A stretch of 64,000 bases of DNA, taken from assembly GCA_017543445.1 (NCBI GenBank), contig JAFYGB010000019.1:62001-126000 (forward strand). The letters are read 5' to 3'. Each line of letters opens with the position of its first letter. The first letter of the stretch is position 1. This stretch comes from Lachnospiraceae bacterium (lineage in GTDB: Bacteria; Bacillota; Clostridia; Lachnospirales; Lachnospiraceae). Positions 7,624 to 17,154 of the stretch are shown in pieces. Both the position numbers and the translations under genes were made by a program. The notes beneath the pieces were generated by a model, which searched no databases, was not told the origin of the DNA, and saw only the letters and a list, made by a program, of their open reading frames with translations.

Positions 7624-8953
7624 CGGTCAACTCTCCTGTCAGGTCATACTCATATGCTCCCGTGATGCGTACGCGTACGATATCTCCGCTCATCCATTCA
7701 TGATCAGGTGATGCGAAAAACACAAGTCCGTCAACGCCGGGCGCGTCCATATATGTCCTTCCCGCAAACATGCCTTCCTCCGGAATAAAGCCTTCGACCA
7801 GGACGTCAAATTCCTGACCGATATGCTCCGAACAAAGATCTGCGGAGATCTCCTGCTGCAGTTCCATAAGGGAATCTGCGCGCATTCTTTTTATTTCTTC
7901 GGGACACTGGCCTTCCATTTCGGCGGCCGGTGTGTCCTCCTCCGCGGAGTAAGGGAATACTCCGAGGCGGTCAAACGAAACCATGTCGATGAAATCTTTC
8001 ATCTCTTCGAACTGTTCCTGCGTCTCACCCGGAAAACCTGCGATCAGCGTCGTACGAAGTGCGATATCCGGGATCTCCTCACGCAAATGCGCGATCACCC
8101 GCAAGATATGCTCGCGGTCGGTATGACGTCCCATCTTCTTAAGGATGGCGTCGCTGGCATGCTGGATCGGCATATCGATATAGTGACACACCTTCGGTAG
8201 CCGCTTCATGGTATCGATCATCGCATCCGTGATACTCTCCGGATAACAATACAAAAGACGGATCCACTTCAGGTCTTCGATCTCGGATAACTTCTCGAGT
8301 AATGTCGGAAGCATCGACTCGCGATACAGGTCCGTCCCGTACAGAGTCGTATCCTGTGCGACCAGAATGAGTTCCCGCACACCGGATGCTGCCAGGTTCT
8401 TCGCTTCCTCGACCAGATCCTCCATGGGAAAACTGCGATAGCCTCCGCGGATCTTCGGAATGATGCAGTAAGTGCACTTTCGGTCGCAGCCTTCTGCGAT
8501 CTTTAAGTACGCATAATAACCACCTGTGGTCAATGTACGGCGCGCCTTACTGTACGATTTCGAATCCATATCGGATATATACGGGACAGAAACGTCATTC
8601 TTCGAAAGGACTTCCTTAAGCAGATCCCCGATATGCAAAACCGAATTCACCGATAACAGGCCGTCTACTTCCGGCAGGTCACGGCGGATATCATCCGCGT
8701 AGCGCGTCGCCAGGCAGCCGGTAACAAGAAGTGCTTTGCAGCGGCCTTCCTGCTTCATCCGCCCCATATCGATGATGGTCTGGATACTTTCTTTTTTCGC
8801 GTCACCGATGAAACAGCATGTGTTCACGATGATCACGTCGGCTTCGTGTTCGTCATCGGTCAATGTATAGCCTTCGTCGAGCAAAAGCCGGAGCATCTTC
8901 TCCGAGTCGACCAGATTCTTATCGCAGCCGAGGGAACAGAACATTATTTTCAT
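7607..8953 (-). CDS. rimO: ribosomal protein S12 methylthiotransferase RimO
   Basis: RimO is a radical SAM enzyme that adds a methylthio group to an aspartate of ribosomal protein S12. The 448-residue protein has the N-terminal UPF0004 domain with cluster cysteines 10, 46 and 80. The radical SAM cluster motif follows at C156-x3-C160-x2-C163 in EGCDRKCTYCIIPKIRGGYRS-like context, and a TRAM domain ends the protein. RGGYRS after the cluster separates it from MiaB, which has RGRERS. Its start overlaps the rpoZ stop by 4 bases (ATGA). Confidence 0.95.
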   Translation of the reverse strand: MKIMFCSLGCDKNLVDSEKMLRLLLDEGYTLTDDEHEADVIIVNTCCFIGDAKKESIQTIIDMGRMKQEGRCKALLVTGCLATRYADDIRRDLPEVDGLLSVNSVLHIGDLLKEVLSKNDVSVPYISDMDSKSYSKARRTLTTGGYYAYLKIAEGCDRKCTYCIIPKIRGGYRSFPMEDLVEEAKNLAASGVRELILVAQDTTLYGTDLYRESMLPTLLEKLSEIEDLKWIRLLYCYPESITDAMIDTMKRLPKVCHYIDMPIQHASDAILKKMGRHTDREHILRVIAHLREEIPDIALRTTLIAGFPGETQEQFEEMKDFIDMVSFDRLGVFPYSAEEDTPAAEMEGQCPEEIKRMRADSLMELQQEISADLCSEHIGQEFDVLVEGFIPEEGMFAGRTYMDAPGVDGLVFFASPDHEWMSGDIVRVRITGAYEYDLTGELTDEFTK

Positions 8954-9378
8954 TCGTCTTTTTCTTCTGCTGTTTCTTCAGCTTCTACGTCGATATCTTC
9001 AGCGTCTTCTTCCGTATCGATCTCTGCGTCGTCATCGAGATCTTCGTTTTTCGCCCACTTACCATAGCCGGTAGCGGCCTGCTGCGCCTTGATCAGCTCA
9101 CGGTTTACGCGCTGAAGTTCTTCGATCTTCGCATCTTCTTCTGCGATCTCTTCCTCGTTCAGAATGCGGGTCTGTCCATTATAAAGTTCGCGAACGGCCT
9201 GAGACAGCGGCTTATTCTTCGGGTCGCCGGTGCCGGTCAGTTCCTCGATCTCAGTGATCTGACGAGCTCTTCTTGCAGCTGCCAGAACGACAGAATAACG
9301 GCTCTTTACGAGGGGGTTCTCCTCGTCGCAGCCTGCGTTGATCTTCTCCATAAGTTCCAAATAGGACGGATGTAACAT
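8950..9378 (-). CDS. rpoZ: DNA-directed RNA polymerase omega subunit with acidic C-terminal extension
   Basis: Omega helps assemble and stabilise RNA polymerase. The 142-residue protein begins MLHPSYLELMEKINAG and contains SRYSVVLAAARRARQI, the conserved omega core. Typical Firmicutes omega is about 70-100 residues; here the last 35 or so residues are a low-complexity acidic tail dominated by Asp, Glu and Ala. GGAGG precedes the ATG. It follows gmk by 18 bp in the usual gmk-rpoZ order. Confidence 0.93.
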   Translation of the reverse strand: MLHPSYLELMEKINAGCDEENPLVKSRYSVVLAAARRARQITEIEELTGTGDPKNKPLSQAVRELYNGQTRILNEEEIAEEDAKIEELQRVNRELIKAQQAATGYGKWAKNEDLDDDAEIDTEEDAEDIDVEAEETAEEKDE

Positions 9379-9396
9379 AATAAAGCCTCCAATGAT

Positions 9397-10047
9397 CTAT
9401 GATTCAAATGAAAATTGCGAAAGTTGTTGTTTGATCTCGCCGATCAGTTTTTCACTGCAAACGGCGCGGTCATGGGCCAGAGTGACCATCTGATGCATCT
9501 TCTCAGCACACTCATCGATGGTGTCATTGACCAGAACGTAATCGTAACGGTCCATCAATGTGGACTCGAAGATCGCGGTCTTCATGCGGCGCTGTACGAC
9601 CTCCTGCGTCTCCGTGCCACGTCCGATCAGACGCTCATACAGCGTTTCGGCGTCCGGCGGAGTCATGAAGATCAAAAGCGCGTCAGGGAACTTCTCTTTG
9701 ATCTGAAGCGCACCCTGCACTTCGATCTCCAGGATGACATCCAGGCCTTTTTCCAGGCATTCGAAGACATAATCCTTCGGAGTTCCGTAGTAGTTTTCGT
9801 TGTAAGTCGCGTACTCGATAAAGCGATCCTCGGCGATCCTCTTCTCGAACTCTTCCCGCGTCAAAAAGAAATAATCGACGCCGTCCTGCTCATATACACC
9901 TGTTTTTTCGTTCATCCGCTTCGCACGTGTCGTTGCGGATATGGACAATGCATAGGTGTCAGGATACAGGGAAAGCAGTTTTTTGATGATCGTGCCTTTG
10001 CCGGATCCGGAAAATCCGGACAATACGGTGAGTACACCTCGTTTCAT
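9397..10047 (-). CDS. gmk: guanylate kinase
   Basis: Gmk converts GMP and ATP to GDP and ADP, an essential step in GTP and dGTP supply. The 216-residue protein has the P-loop GFSGSGKGT at residues 11-19 and the GMP-binding region SISATTRAKR and GVDYFFLTREEF. YATYNENYYGTPKDYV then follows, where ENYYGT is the usual family signature. The start overlaps the remA stop by 4 bases (ATGA). The remA-gmk-rpoZ order is typical of Firmicutes. Confidence 0.97.
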   Translation of the reverse strand: MKRGVLTVLSGFSGSGKGTIIKKLLSLYPDTYALSISATTRAKRMNEKTGVYEQDGVDYFFLTREEFEKRIAEDRFIEYATYNENYYGTPKDYVFECLEKGLDVILEIEVQGALQIKEKFPDALLIFMTPPDAETLYERLIGRGTETQEVVQRRMKTAIFESTLMDRYDYVLVNDTIDECAEKMHQMVTLAHDRAVCSEKLIGEIKQQLSQFSFES

Positions 10048-10334
10048 AGCAGTTCCTCCTGCAACTGGTTCTGCATGGTCTTTTCGTCCGTGAAAGGAAC
10101 CGCCTGGGTACGACTGACGATGGTCTCGGGAAGCAAAGCGGAAAGTACGACACTTCCGTCATTCATCAGGATGACCGACTTCGTTTTGCGGCCTTGCGTA
10201 ACATCGACCGCCTTAAAGTGGTCTTTCGCGTTTTGTACCAGACGTTTCATCGGAGCAGATTCGCAACGTGTGATCGCGGTAACGCCGCTTAAGTTGATGT
10301 AGTTGCCGAAGCCGACGCTTACAAAACCATCCAT
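10044..10334 (-). CDS. remA: RemA-family DNA-binding regulator (DUF370)
   Basis: RemA is a small ring- or filament-forming DNA-binding protein; in Bacillus it activates extracellular matrix and osmoprotection genes. The 96-residue protein begins MDGFVSVGFGNYI and has the conserved GRKTKSVILMNDGSVVLSAL block with the basic DNA-contact residues. A longer frame from 10364 is possible, but AAAGGAG stands 8 bases ahead of the ATG at 10334, which also matches the family start. It heads the operon with gmk and rpoZ and sits next to a strong promoter. Confidence 0.9.
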   Translation of the reverse strand: MDGFVSVGFGNYINLSGVTAITRCESAPMKRLVQNAKDHFKAVDVTQGRKTKSVILMNDGSVVLSALLPETIVSRTQAVPFTDEKTMQNQLQEELL

Positions 10335-10425
10335 CGCGCATCTCCTTTCGGTCCGAAACAGCAAACCAGCATTGATCTATGGGCGTTCAGGGCATAGTAA
10401 CCCCTTTGACCACATAGATAATGTC

Positions 10426-10454
10426 ATTATACTTTATCTTCCAAAATAATTCAA
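10426..10454 (-). promoter_or_regulatory. SigA-type promoter of the remA operon
   Basis: The -35 TTGAAT (10454-10449) and perfect -10 TATAAT (10431-10426) are separated by 17 bp on the minus strand. Transcription would start near 10419, giving a leader of about 85 bases before remA. It is back to back with the rqcH promoter, only 9 bp from that promoter's -35 box. Confidence 0.85.
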
Positions 10455-10462
10455 GCATATTC

Positions 10463-10491
10463 TTGCTTATCCCTTTCATTTATGCTACTAT
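10463..10491 (+). promoter_or_regulatory. SigA-type promoter of rqcH
   Basis: The -35 TTGCTT (10463-10468) and -10 TACTAT (10486-10491) are 17 bp apart, and a TG two bases before the -10 makes it an extended -10 promoter. It diverges from the remA operon promoter. A short hairpin (TCCGAC/GTCGGA, 10502-10522) lies at the start of the transcript. Confidence 0.78.
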
Positions 10492-10551
10492 TTCAGAGAA
10501 GTCCGACCGAAAAACCGTCGGAAAATTCCATAAAGAATGAGAGGATCGCCT

Positions 10552-12351
10552 ATGGCACTCGACGGAATCACGATTGCCTCTCTCCTGCCCGAACTGAAAA
10601 ACGCGCTCGAGAAAGGACGCTTATCCAAGATATCACAAACGCAGGCCAATGAACTCCTGCTTACCATAAAAGGAAACCAGAAAGACCCGTACCGCTTACT
10701 GATCAATGTAAGCCCGGGTATGCCTTACATTTGCTTCACCGATGAAAACAAGCCGGCGCCGCTTACCGCTCCCGGCTTTTGCATGATGCTTCGAAAATAC
10801 ATCGCCAACGGCCGTATCCTCGACATAACGCAGCCAGGTATGGAACGTATCCTGATCTTTTCCATCGAACACCTAAACGAACTCGGAGACCTCTGTAAGA
10901 AAGAATTGATCATCGAGCTCATGGGAAAATACAGCAACATCATCTTCTGTGATGAAAACCGCAGGGTTTTGGACGCGATCCGTCATGTTCCGCCTTCGGT
11001 CAGTTCGCTGCGGACCATCCTGCCCGGCGCCTCTTACTATCTTCCCGATGAACTAAAGAAACAGGATCCGCTTCCCGTTGCTGAAGCGATCACGAATGGT
11101 GCGGCTGAGTGCATCCCCGAGGAATTCTTCTCCTCGGCAGATACCTTGGTATCCCGTATGTATATGTTTTTTGCCGGGCTCAGCCCGATCTATTGCCAGC
11201 ACATCCTAAACCTGTCTGGTATAGAAAGCGATCGCAGCGCCGCTTCCTTAAACGAGGAAGAACGGCTTCATTTCTCTCGTGTTTTCGCACGGGAAATGCA
11301 ATCCGTGATCCAGGGGGAGTTTTCACCTGCGATCTACTATAATGGCGATAAGCCGATGGATTTCTCTCCGATCGTTCTTTCTGTTTATCCGGAATACACC
11401 ATGCAAACTGTCCCGTCTGTAAGTGAGATGATCTTCCGCTTCTACTACGAGAAGAGCCAGCACTCCTTTATCCAGGGAAAATCCGCAGATCTTCGTAAGA
11501 TCATCCATAATGCTCTGGAGCGAAACCGCAAGAAGTTCGCCCTTCTTGAGAAGCAGATGAAAGATGCGCAAAAAGCGGATAAGTTCCGTCTGCAAGGTGA
11601 ACTTCTGACTGCTTATGCCTATCAGTATCCGGAGCCGGTAAAAACGGTGACCGTTGAAAACTATTACGACGACAACAAGCCCTTAACGATCACCCTCGAC
11701 GAAACGAAGACTGTCCGCCAAAACGCAGCCTCCTTTTATGAGCGTTACAACAAACTGAAACGCACACAGGAGGCGACGGAAGGCCTGCTCGCCGAAACGC
11801 AGGAAGCCATTTCCCACCTAGAGAGCATGCAGCTCTCGCTCTCATTGTCCAAAACCGAGGCCGACCTGACCGATATCGCGAACGAACTGAAGAAGGCCGG
11901 TTACATGAAGAAGACAGTCCAGACTGGCAGTAAGAAAAAGCCTGTAAAAGAACCCGCGGTTGCAGGTAAGCCTCTCCACTTCGTGAACTGCGACGGCATG
12001 GATATGTTCGTCGGAAAGAATAATCTGCAGAATGAATACGTTACATTCACTCTTGCGGGCCCCAACGATATGTGGTTCCATGCGAAGAACGTTCCCGGAT
12101 CCCACGTGATCGTCAAGACCGGCGGTAAGGAAATGTCCGACCGCGCATACGAAGAAGCCGCGGCCCTGGCAGCATATTTTTGCCAGAACCGCGACAGCGA
12201 TAAAGTCGAGATCGATTATGTAGCGCGAAAGGCGATCAAAAAGCCGCCGAAGTCCGCGTTTGGTTTCGTTATCTATCATACGAATTACTCGATGATCGCA
12301 CGGCCGGACATCTCCGGCCTCACCGAGATCAAGGACGGCTCATCGAAATAG
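10552..12351 (+). CDS. rqcH: ribosome quality control factor RqcH (NFACT family, FbpA-like)
   Basis: RqcH binds stalled 50S subunits carrying peptidyl-tRNA and directs addition of C-terminal alanine tails. Older names are fibronectin-binding protein A or YloA. The 599-residue protein has NFACT-N (ending around the typical LDAIRHVPPSVSSLRTILPG), a middle coiled-coil (about 320-450) and the C-terminal NFACT-R domain (GPNDMWFHAKNVPGSHVIVK, then DYVARKAIKKPPKSAFGFV). The ATG at 10552 is chosen over 10537 because AGAGGA lies 6 bases ahead of it. The last 12 bases overlap the convergent lipoprotein gene. Confidence 0.93.
   Translation: MALDGITIASLLPELKNALEKGRLSKISQTQANELLLTIKGNQKDPYRLLINVSPGMPYICFTDENKPAPLTAPGFCMMLRKYIANGRILDITQPGMERILIFSIEHLNELGDLCKKELIIELMGKYSNIIFCDENRRVLDAIRHVPPSVSSLRTILPGASYYLPDELKKQDPLPVAEAITNGAAECIPEEFFSSADTLVSRMYMFFAGLSPIYCQHILNLSGIESDRSAASLNEEERLHFSRVFAREMQSVIQGEFSPAIYYNGDKPMDFSPIVLSVYPEYTMQTVPSVSEMIFRFYYEKSQHSFIQGKSADLRKIIHNALERNRKKFALLEKQMKDAQKADKFRLQGELLTAYAYQYPEPVKTVTVENYYDDNKPLTITLDETKTVRQNAASFYERYNKLKRTQEATEGLLAETQEAISHLESMQLSLSLSKTEADLTDIANELKKAGYMKKTVQTGSKKKPVKEPAVAGKPLHFVNCDGMDMFVGKNNLQNEYVTFTLAGPNDMWFHAKNVPGSHVIVKTGGKEMSDRAYEEAAALAAYFCQNRDSDKVEIDYVARKAIKKPPKSAFGFVIYHTNYSMIARPDISGLTEIKDGSSK
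12302..12319. other. GC-rich hairpin at the rqcH 3' end
   Basis: A perfect 7-bp stem GGCCGGA/TCCGGCC with a CATC loop lies inside the end of rqcH and about 20 bp past the stop of the convergent gene. Neither strand has a T-tract after it, so it is not a standard intrinsic terminator, but it is the only strong structure where the two transcripts meet. Confidence 0.5.
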
Positions 12352-13398
12352 TTCGAACGCCTCCCAGCCTTCCCGGTTGAAATAGATCTTCGCGCGGTCG
12401 ATATAATTCGAACACTCGTTTTCGTAATAGTCGTTGATCATGATCTCCAGCTTGCGTTCGCGATTCTTCGCGGACAATGCTTCGTCGAATTTATCGAGGA
12501 CGGTCACGATGTAATATGCGCCATCACAAAAGATCACCGGACTGGTCTTTTTATCTTCCAGTTCCATGATCGTGTCCATGATCGTTTCCGGAAAATCATC
12601 CGAACGCGTCACGGCATATTGTGTATTCGGCAGTTCGTTGATCTCCGAAGACTCCGCAAGCATGAAGAAATCGTTTCCGTTCTTCAGATCCGTTTCGAAC
12701 TTGCGGATCGCCGTTTCATCCGAACTTTTTACAATTCCACAGCTAACGACTCGAACCTCTTCATCGCTGATGACGAGGTTCGCTGCTTTTCGCAGTATCG
12801 CCTGATATTTCCTGGCCTTTTTATACATGGTGAATACATGCTTACACTCCTCGAGTGTAACATCGTCCGGAATGCGGACGACCAGATGCTTACCTTCTTC
12901 TTCCTGTACAGACGAAGCCTCTGTACCCGCTTCGGTTGCAGCGGCCGCGTCAGAAGAAGCCTCAAAGCGCACAGCCGGAGCTTTTATCTTAGAAGCATAG
13001 AACGCCTCCGCTTCAGCTGCGATCTCATTTTCCTCTGCTTTCGATAGCGTATTCTCTTCATCAAAGCGGGCGGAAAATGCAGTCAGCATCAGGAGTTCTT
13101 TATACAGACCGTACTCCTTGATATACACATCCAGGGTCATCTCACTGTCGACAAACGCAGGTGCGAACACCTTCGCAGGGTTCGTATATACTTCACTATA
13201 CTGTGCTGTCAATGCATCCCAGAGCAAGTAAGAGATCACGGATAATTCGTTGAAATTCACCGTATGTTTATCCATGCAGATAACGTCCGTTTCGGCATTA
13301 TAGTCGAAATCGGACGTTTTCTTAGAAAGGCCGGAGCAGCCCATGAGGCCGACCAGCATGGATACAATTATCAAAACAGATATCGTTCGTTTCGACAT
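12340..13398 (-). CDS. predicted lipoprotein, PrsA/SurA-like
   Basis: This is probably an exported foldase-like or chaperone-like lipoprotein. The 352-residue protein has a lipoprotein signal (MSKRTISVLIIVSMLVGLMG, then Cys21). A SurA-N-like helical region is interrupted by an Ala/Glu-rich low-complexity stretch (around 140-170). The C-terminal region has the length and secondary structure of a parvulin domain (AIRKFETDLKNGNDFFMLAE, ELEDKKTSPVIFCDGAYYIV). The parvulin active-site residues are not clear, so isomerase activity is uncertain. The ATG at 13398 follows the maf stop by 8 bases. It ends the der-plsY-gpsA-maf operon. Confidence 0.65.
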   Translation of the reverse strand: MSKRTISVLIIVSMLVGLMGCSGLSKKTSDFDYNAETDVICMDKHTVNFNELSVISYLLWDALTAQYSEVYTNPAKVFAPAFVDSEMTLDVYIKEYGLYKELLMLTAFSARFDEENTLSKAEENEIAAEAEAFYASKIKAPAVRFEASSDAAAATEAGTEASSVQEEEGKHLVVRIPDDVTLEECKHVFTMYKKARKYQAILRKAANLVISDEEVRVVSCGIVKSSDETAIRKFETDLKNGNDFFMLAESSEINELPNTQYAVTRSDDFPETIMDTIMELEDKKTSPVIFCDGAYYIVTVLDKFDEALSAKNRERKLEIMINDYYENECSNYIDRAKIYFNREGWEAFELFR

Positions 13399-13406
13399 CG
13401 ATGATC

Positions 13407-14048
13407 TCACTCCCAAATCCCTTTCTTCTTCAAAAAGCGATACAACTCAAACAGCGGTAAGCCGACGACATTGTTGTAGTCGCCGTCGATTCTGCGGATA
13501 TAGGTCCCGCCGATCCCTTGCAAACCATACGAGCCTGCCTTATCCATCGGTTCGCCGGTCGCGATATAATCGCGGATCTCCTGCGCTGACATCGGCCCGA
13601 AATATACATCCGTGCAGACAGAAAACCGTTCTTCCGAGAGAAGCTCGCCTCGTTCATCGGAAACCAGAACAGCAACACCGGTGTAGACCGAATGCTTCGT
13701 TTCGACGTTCTCGCCGGTTGTCCCGCTTCCGCTCAACTTATATAGCATGGAAAACGCATCCTCTTCGTCCTTCGGTTTCCCGAGGATCTCGTCCTCATAA
13801 ACGACTACCGTATCGGCGCCGATCCAAACGGTTGGCCTTCCTGTGTAGGATGCCCCTGCATGCGCGTATACGGCCCGTGCTTTCGTTTTTGCGAGTAAGC
13901 TGACATATTCCGCGGGCGGCAGATGATCGTCATTTGCGGGCTCCTCAGCGTTACTCACGAGGATCTCAAAAGGAATTCCCATACGCCCGAGGATCTCTTT
14001 TCGTCGTGGGGAAGCACTGGCTAATACAACGTTGTAAACGGTCTTCAT
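13407..14048 (-). CDS. maf: Maf-type nucleoside triphosphate pyrophosphatase
   Basis: Maf proteins hydrolyse dTTP, UTP or modified nucleotides, and are linked to septum control in Bacillus. The 213-residue protein starts with the family signature VVLASASPRRKEIL, followed by the catalytic region VWIGADTVVVYEDEILGKPKD and later the KAGSYGLQGIGG block. An insertion of about 10 residues (GSGTTGENVETKHSV) lengthens it slightly. The ATG overlaps the gpsA stop (ATGA). Confidence 0.94.
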   Translation of the reverse strand: MKTVYNVVLASASPRRKEILGRMGIPFEILVSNAEEPANDDHLPPAEYVSLLAKTKARAVYAHAGASYTGRPTVWIGADTVVVYEDEILGKPKDEEDAFSMLYKLSGSGTTGENVETKHSVYTGVAVLVSDERGELLSEERFSVCTDVYFGPMSAQEIRDYIATGEPMDKAGSYGLQGIGGTYIRRIDGDYNNVVGLPLFELYRFLKKKGIWE

Positions 14049-15067
14049 TGATCTTCGTCCTTCTCCCAGATGATGCCGTAATACTCAGCTCTGCCGTCAC
14101 GGTTCATCAGGTCGGAAAATGCCTCCTTCACGCTCTTATCGTTGAACACGATCTCATAGACCTGGGTAACGATTGGCATCTCGACCTGGTATTTATCCGC
14201 GAGCGTCTTCGCTGCCTTCGTAGAATGCACGCCTTCAACGATCTGCTGGACTTTATCCATGGCTTCTTTTGCCGTCATACCCTGTCCCATGTAAACGCCG
14301 GCCGTACGGTTACGGCTGTGCTTGCTGGCGCAGGTAACGATCAGATCGCCGATACCGGACAGTCCGTAAAAAGTATGGATATGTCCGCCCATGGCGGTGC
14401 CGAGACGCGTGATCTCTGCGATACCGCGCGTGATCAACGCGGCCAATGTATTATCTCCGTAACCTAGGCCTTCGACCATGCCTGCCGCAAGTGCGATGAC
14501 ATTCTTCAGGCTGGCTCCGAGTTCGATTCCGAGCATATCGTTGCTGATATACGTACGAAAATTCGGATTCATAAAGATGCCCTGCAGATACTCTGCAGTT
14601 TCTTTCTTCTTCGCGCCGATGACGGTGGTCGTCGGCATGGCATTGCATACCTCTTCCGCATGGCTCGGTCCCGAAAGAACGGCAACTTCACACTGCGGGA
14701 TCTCCTCCTGCAGAATACCCGTCATCGTAAGCAAACTGTCGGCTTCGATACCTTTGGCTACATTGACGATCAACTGTCCTTCCCGAATGAAGGGCGCCAA
14801 AAGATGCGCCGTCTGACGAACATACGGGGATGCGACCGCCATGATCAGAACGTCACGGTCTGTCACCGCTTCTTTTGCATCCATCGTCAGTTTTACCTGT
14901 GCGGGAAGTTCAAATCCCGGAAGGTTCTTATATTTGTGTGTGGTTGACAGTTCTTCGATCTCTCTTTCGATCTTCGACCAAATGATCAGATCATGACCAT
15001 TATCCGTGATAACTCTTGAAAGTGCGACGCCCCAGGTGCCGCCTCCGAGTATTGTGATCTTTGCCAT
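14045..15067 (-). CDS. gpsA: NAD(P)H-dependent glycerol-3-phosphate dehydrogenase
   Basis: GpsA reduces dihydroxyacetone phosphate to sn-glycerol-3-phosphate, the backbone for phospholipids. The 340-residue protein has the N-terminal dinucleotide fold (ITILGGGTWGVALSRVI), the VNVAKGIE and LSGPSHAEEV motifs, and the C-terminal helical domain with AEITRLGTAMGG and GDLIVTCASKHSRNRT. It stands with plsY, whose product uses its glycerol-3-phosphate, so two consecutive enzymes are co-expressed. Confidence 0.97.
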   Translation of the reverse strand: MAKITILGGGTWGVALSRVITDNGHDLIIWSKIEREIEELSTTHKYKNLPGFELPAQVKLTMDAKEAVTDRDVLIMAVASPYVRQTAHLLAPFIREGQLIVNVAKGIEADSLLTMTGILQEEIPQCEVAVLSGPSHAEEVCNAMPTTTVIGAKKKETAEYLQGIFMNPNFRTYISNDMLGIELGASLKNVIALAAGMVEGLGYGDNTLAALITRGIAEITRLGTAMGGHIHTFYGLSGIGDLIVTCASKHSRNRTAGVYMGQGMTAKEAMDKVQQIVEGVHSTKAAKTLADKYQVEMPIVTQVYEIVFNDKSVKEAFSDLMNRDGRAEYYGIIWEKDEDQ

Positions 15068-15118
15068 GATATCTCCTTTCTGATGCAGGAACGTATTCGC
15101 AGGATCTACCCCGCGCGA

Positions 15119-15829
15119 TCAATCCGATTCCTCTGTCTCATCGATCTGTGTTTCCTCGACGATCTGTTTTGGTTCCTTGTGTTTTCTCGTATTGAATTTA
15201 TTTTCCGTTCCGTTCATCAAACGGGCGATATTCTTACGGTGCTGGTAAAACGCCAGCATCATCGTGATCACGCACAAAACCACCAGTTCGACCTTACCAT
15301 GGGAGGTCAGGCCATAGGACCATACGTAGTTGTGGATAATGATCAGGATGAATGTCTGCGACACGGAGTAAAGCGAAGCAAAGGATACATAACCTGTCAG
15401 GAATACGAGAAGTGCAAATGCACCGTATCCGAACAGGGAGAGCCAGCCGTCCAGTGCGATTGCAACGGCGCCGGTGCAGGCGATGCCTTTTCCACCCTTA
15501 AACTTCAAAAAGAACGGGAAATTATGTCCCAGGATGACGCCGAGGCCGATGTAAAACGTGTAGATCATCGCATCGAACTCGCCGTCCGGCAGATGTTTTG
15601 CGATCACGTACTTCATTACCATACAAGGAATGAAGGCTTTTAAGAAGTCGCCGAGAAATACGATGGCGCCGGCTTTCTTACCCATGACACGCAGCGTATT
15701 CGTCGTTCCGGTGTTGCCGCTTCCTTTTGAACGAAGGTCCACATGCATGATCTTCGCATAAAAGTATCCGGTTTGAATAAGGCCGAACAGGTATCCTACG
15801 AAGAGGATCACGATCTTTTGGTAATTCAT
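15119..15829 (-). CDS. plsY: acyl phosphate:glycerol-3-phosphate acyltransferase
   Basis: PlsY transfers the acyl group from the acyl phosphate made by PlsX to glycerol-3-phosphate, giving lysophosphatidate. The 236-residue multi-pass membrane protein has all three signature loops: [34 protein letters not shown], and a later conserved cytoplasmic loop. A hydrophilic C-terminal tail of about 35 residues (ending [10 protein letters not shown]) is longer than usual. Its start overlaps the der stop by 4 bases. Confidence 0.95.
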   Translation of the reverse strand: MNYQKIVILFVGYLFGLIQTGYFYAKIMHVDLRSKGSGNTGTTNTLRVMGKKAGAIVFLGDFLKAFIPCMVMKYVIAKHLPDGEFDAMIYTFYIGLGVILGHNFPFFLKFKGGKGIACTGAVAIALDGWLSLFGYGAFALLVFLTGYVSFASLYSVSQTFILIIIHNYVWSYGLTSHGKVELVVLCVITMMLAFYQHRKNIARLMNGTENKFNTRKHKEPKQIVEETQIDETEESD

Positions 15830-17154
15830 TGTTCTTTTTCCTTTCGCTCACGGATCATAAAACGAAGCGGCGTCCCCTTAAATCCGAACGCTTCTCTGAT
15901 CTTGTTTTCGATGTATCTCGTATATGAAAAATGCATCAATTCCTTATCGTTTACAAAAATCACGAAGGAAGGCGGTTTTACCGAAACCTGCGTGATATAG
16001 AACAGTTTCAGGCGTTTTCCTTTATCCGACGGCGGCTGCTGCAGCGAAACCGCTTCGCTGAGGATCTCATTCAGCACACCGGTGGTGATACGCAGCTGCT
16101 GATTCTGGATCACGGCGTCGATGGTATCGAAGAGCTTATTAAATCGCTGTCCGGTCTTCGCCGAAATGTACATCACTTCTGCATACGGCATGAAAGAAAG
16201 AACTTCCGTAACCTTCTCCGTAAAACGATAGATGGTCTTATCGTCCTTCTCCAGAGCGTCCCATTTATTGACCGCGATGATTACGCCCTTTCCTCTTTCG
16301 TGGGCAATGCCGGCCACCTTCGCATCCTGCTCCGTCACGCCTTCCACGGCATCGATGACCAGGATCGCAATGTCGCAGCGGTCAACCGCGTAAACGGTAC
16401 GGATGATGCTGTAACGCTCCAGTTCTTCTTTGATCTTACTCTTACGGCGCAAGCCTGCGGTATCGATAAATATATATTTATGTCCGTTGACTTCCACTTC
16501 AGTATCGATGGCATCCCGCGTCGTTCCTGCAATGTCGGAAACGATCACACGGTCCTCGCCGGCGATGCGGTTGATGATCGAGGATTTACCGACGTTCGGT
16601 TTACCGATGATCGCGATCTTCGGGATGCTATCCTCTTCTTCGACCTCTTCCTGCTCCGGAAAATGTGCGGTCACTGCGTCGAGCATATCGCCCAAGCCCA
16701 GTTTTGAAACTGCTGAAACCGGTACCGGCTCACCGATGCCCAGATTGTAGAATTCATAGACATCCGCCATCATCTTCTGGAAGTAATCGACTTTATTGAC
16801 CACCAAAACAACGGGCTTCTTCGATTTGCGGAGCATGGTCGCGACTTTTTCGTCCGCGTCCACAAGGCCCTGGCGCACATCCACGAGGAAGATGATCACA
16901 TCCGCCGTCGCGATGGCGATCTCCGCCTGCTCCCGCATCTGGGACAGGATGACGTCCTTACTCTCCGGTTCGATACCGCCCGTATCGATCAATGTAAATT
17001 TCTTATTCAGCCACTCGCAATCCGCATAAATACGGTCACGTGTGACGCCCGGTGTATCCTTAACGATCGAGATGTTATCACCGGCCAATATATTAAACAG
17101 TGTGGATTTACCCACGTTCGGTCGCCCGACGATGGCGACGATCGGTTTACTCAT
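15826..17154 (-). CDS. der: ribosome assembly GTPase Der (EngA)
   Basis: Der acts in late 50S maturation and is the only common GTPase with two tandem G domains. The 442-residue protein shows GRPNVGKST near residue 10 with DTPGVTRDR and DTGGIE, and a second set GKPNVGKSS near 185 with [25 protein letters not shown] and NKWDAL. A KH-like C-terminal domain follows. The start overlaps the DUF512 gene by 8 bases. Confidence 0.97.
   Translation of the reverse strand: MSKPIVAIVGRPNVGKSTLFNILAGDNISIVKDTPGVTRDRIYADCEWLNKKFTLIDTGGIEPESKDVILSQMREQAEIAIATADVIIFLVDVRQGLVDADEKVATMLRKSKKPVVLVVNKVDYFQKMMADVYEFYNLGIGEPVPVSAVSKLGLGDMLDAVTAHFPEQEEVEEEDSIPKIAIIGKPNVGKSSIINRIAGEDRVIVSDIAGTTRDAIDTEVEVNGHKYIFIDTAGLRRKSKIKEELERYSIIRTVYAVDRCDIAILVIDAVEGVTEQDAKVAGIAHERGKGVIIAVNKWDALEKDDKTIYRFTEKVTEVLSFMPYAEVMYISAKTGQRFNKLFDTIDAVIQNQQLRITTGVLNEILSEAVSLQQPPSDKGKRLKLFYITQVSVKPPSFVIFVNDKELMHFSYTRYIENKIREAFGFKGTPLRFMIRERKEKEQ

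Noticed and set aside
10502-10522. A riboswitch or terminator in the rqcH leader
   Set aside because: There is only a 6-bp hairpin, too small and without a T-tract or a known aptamer core.
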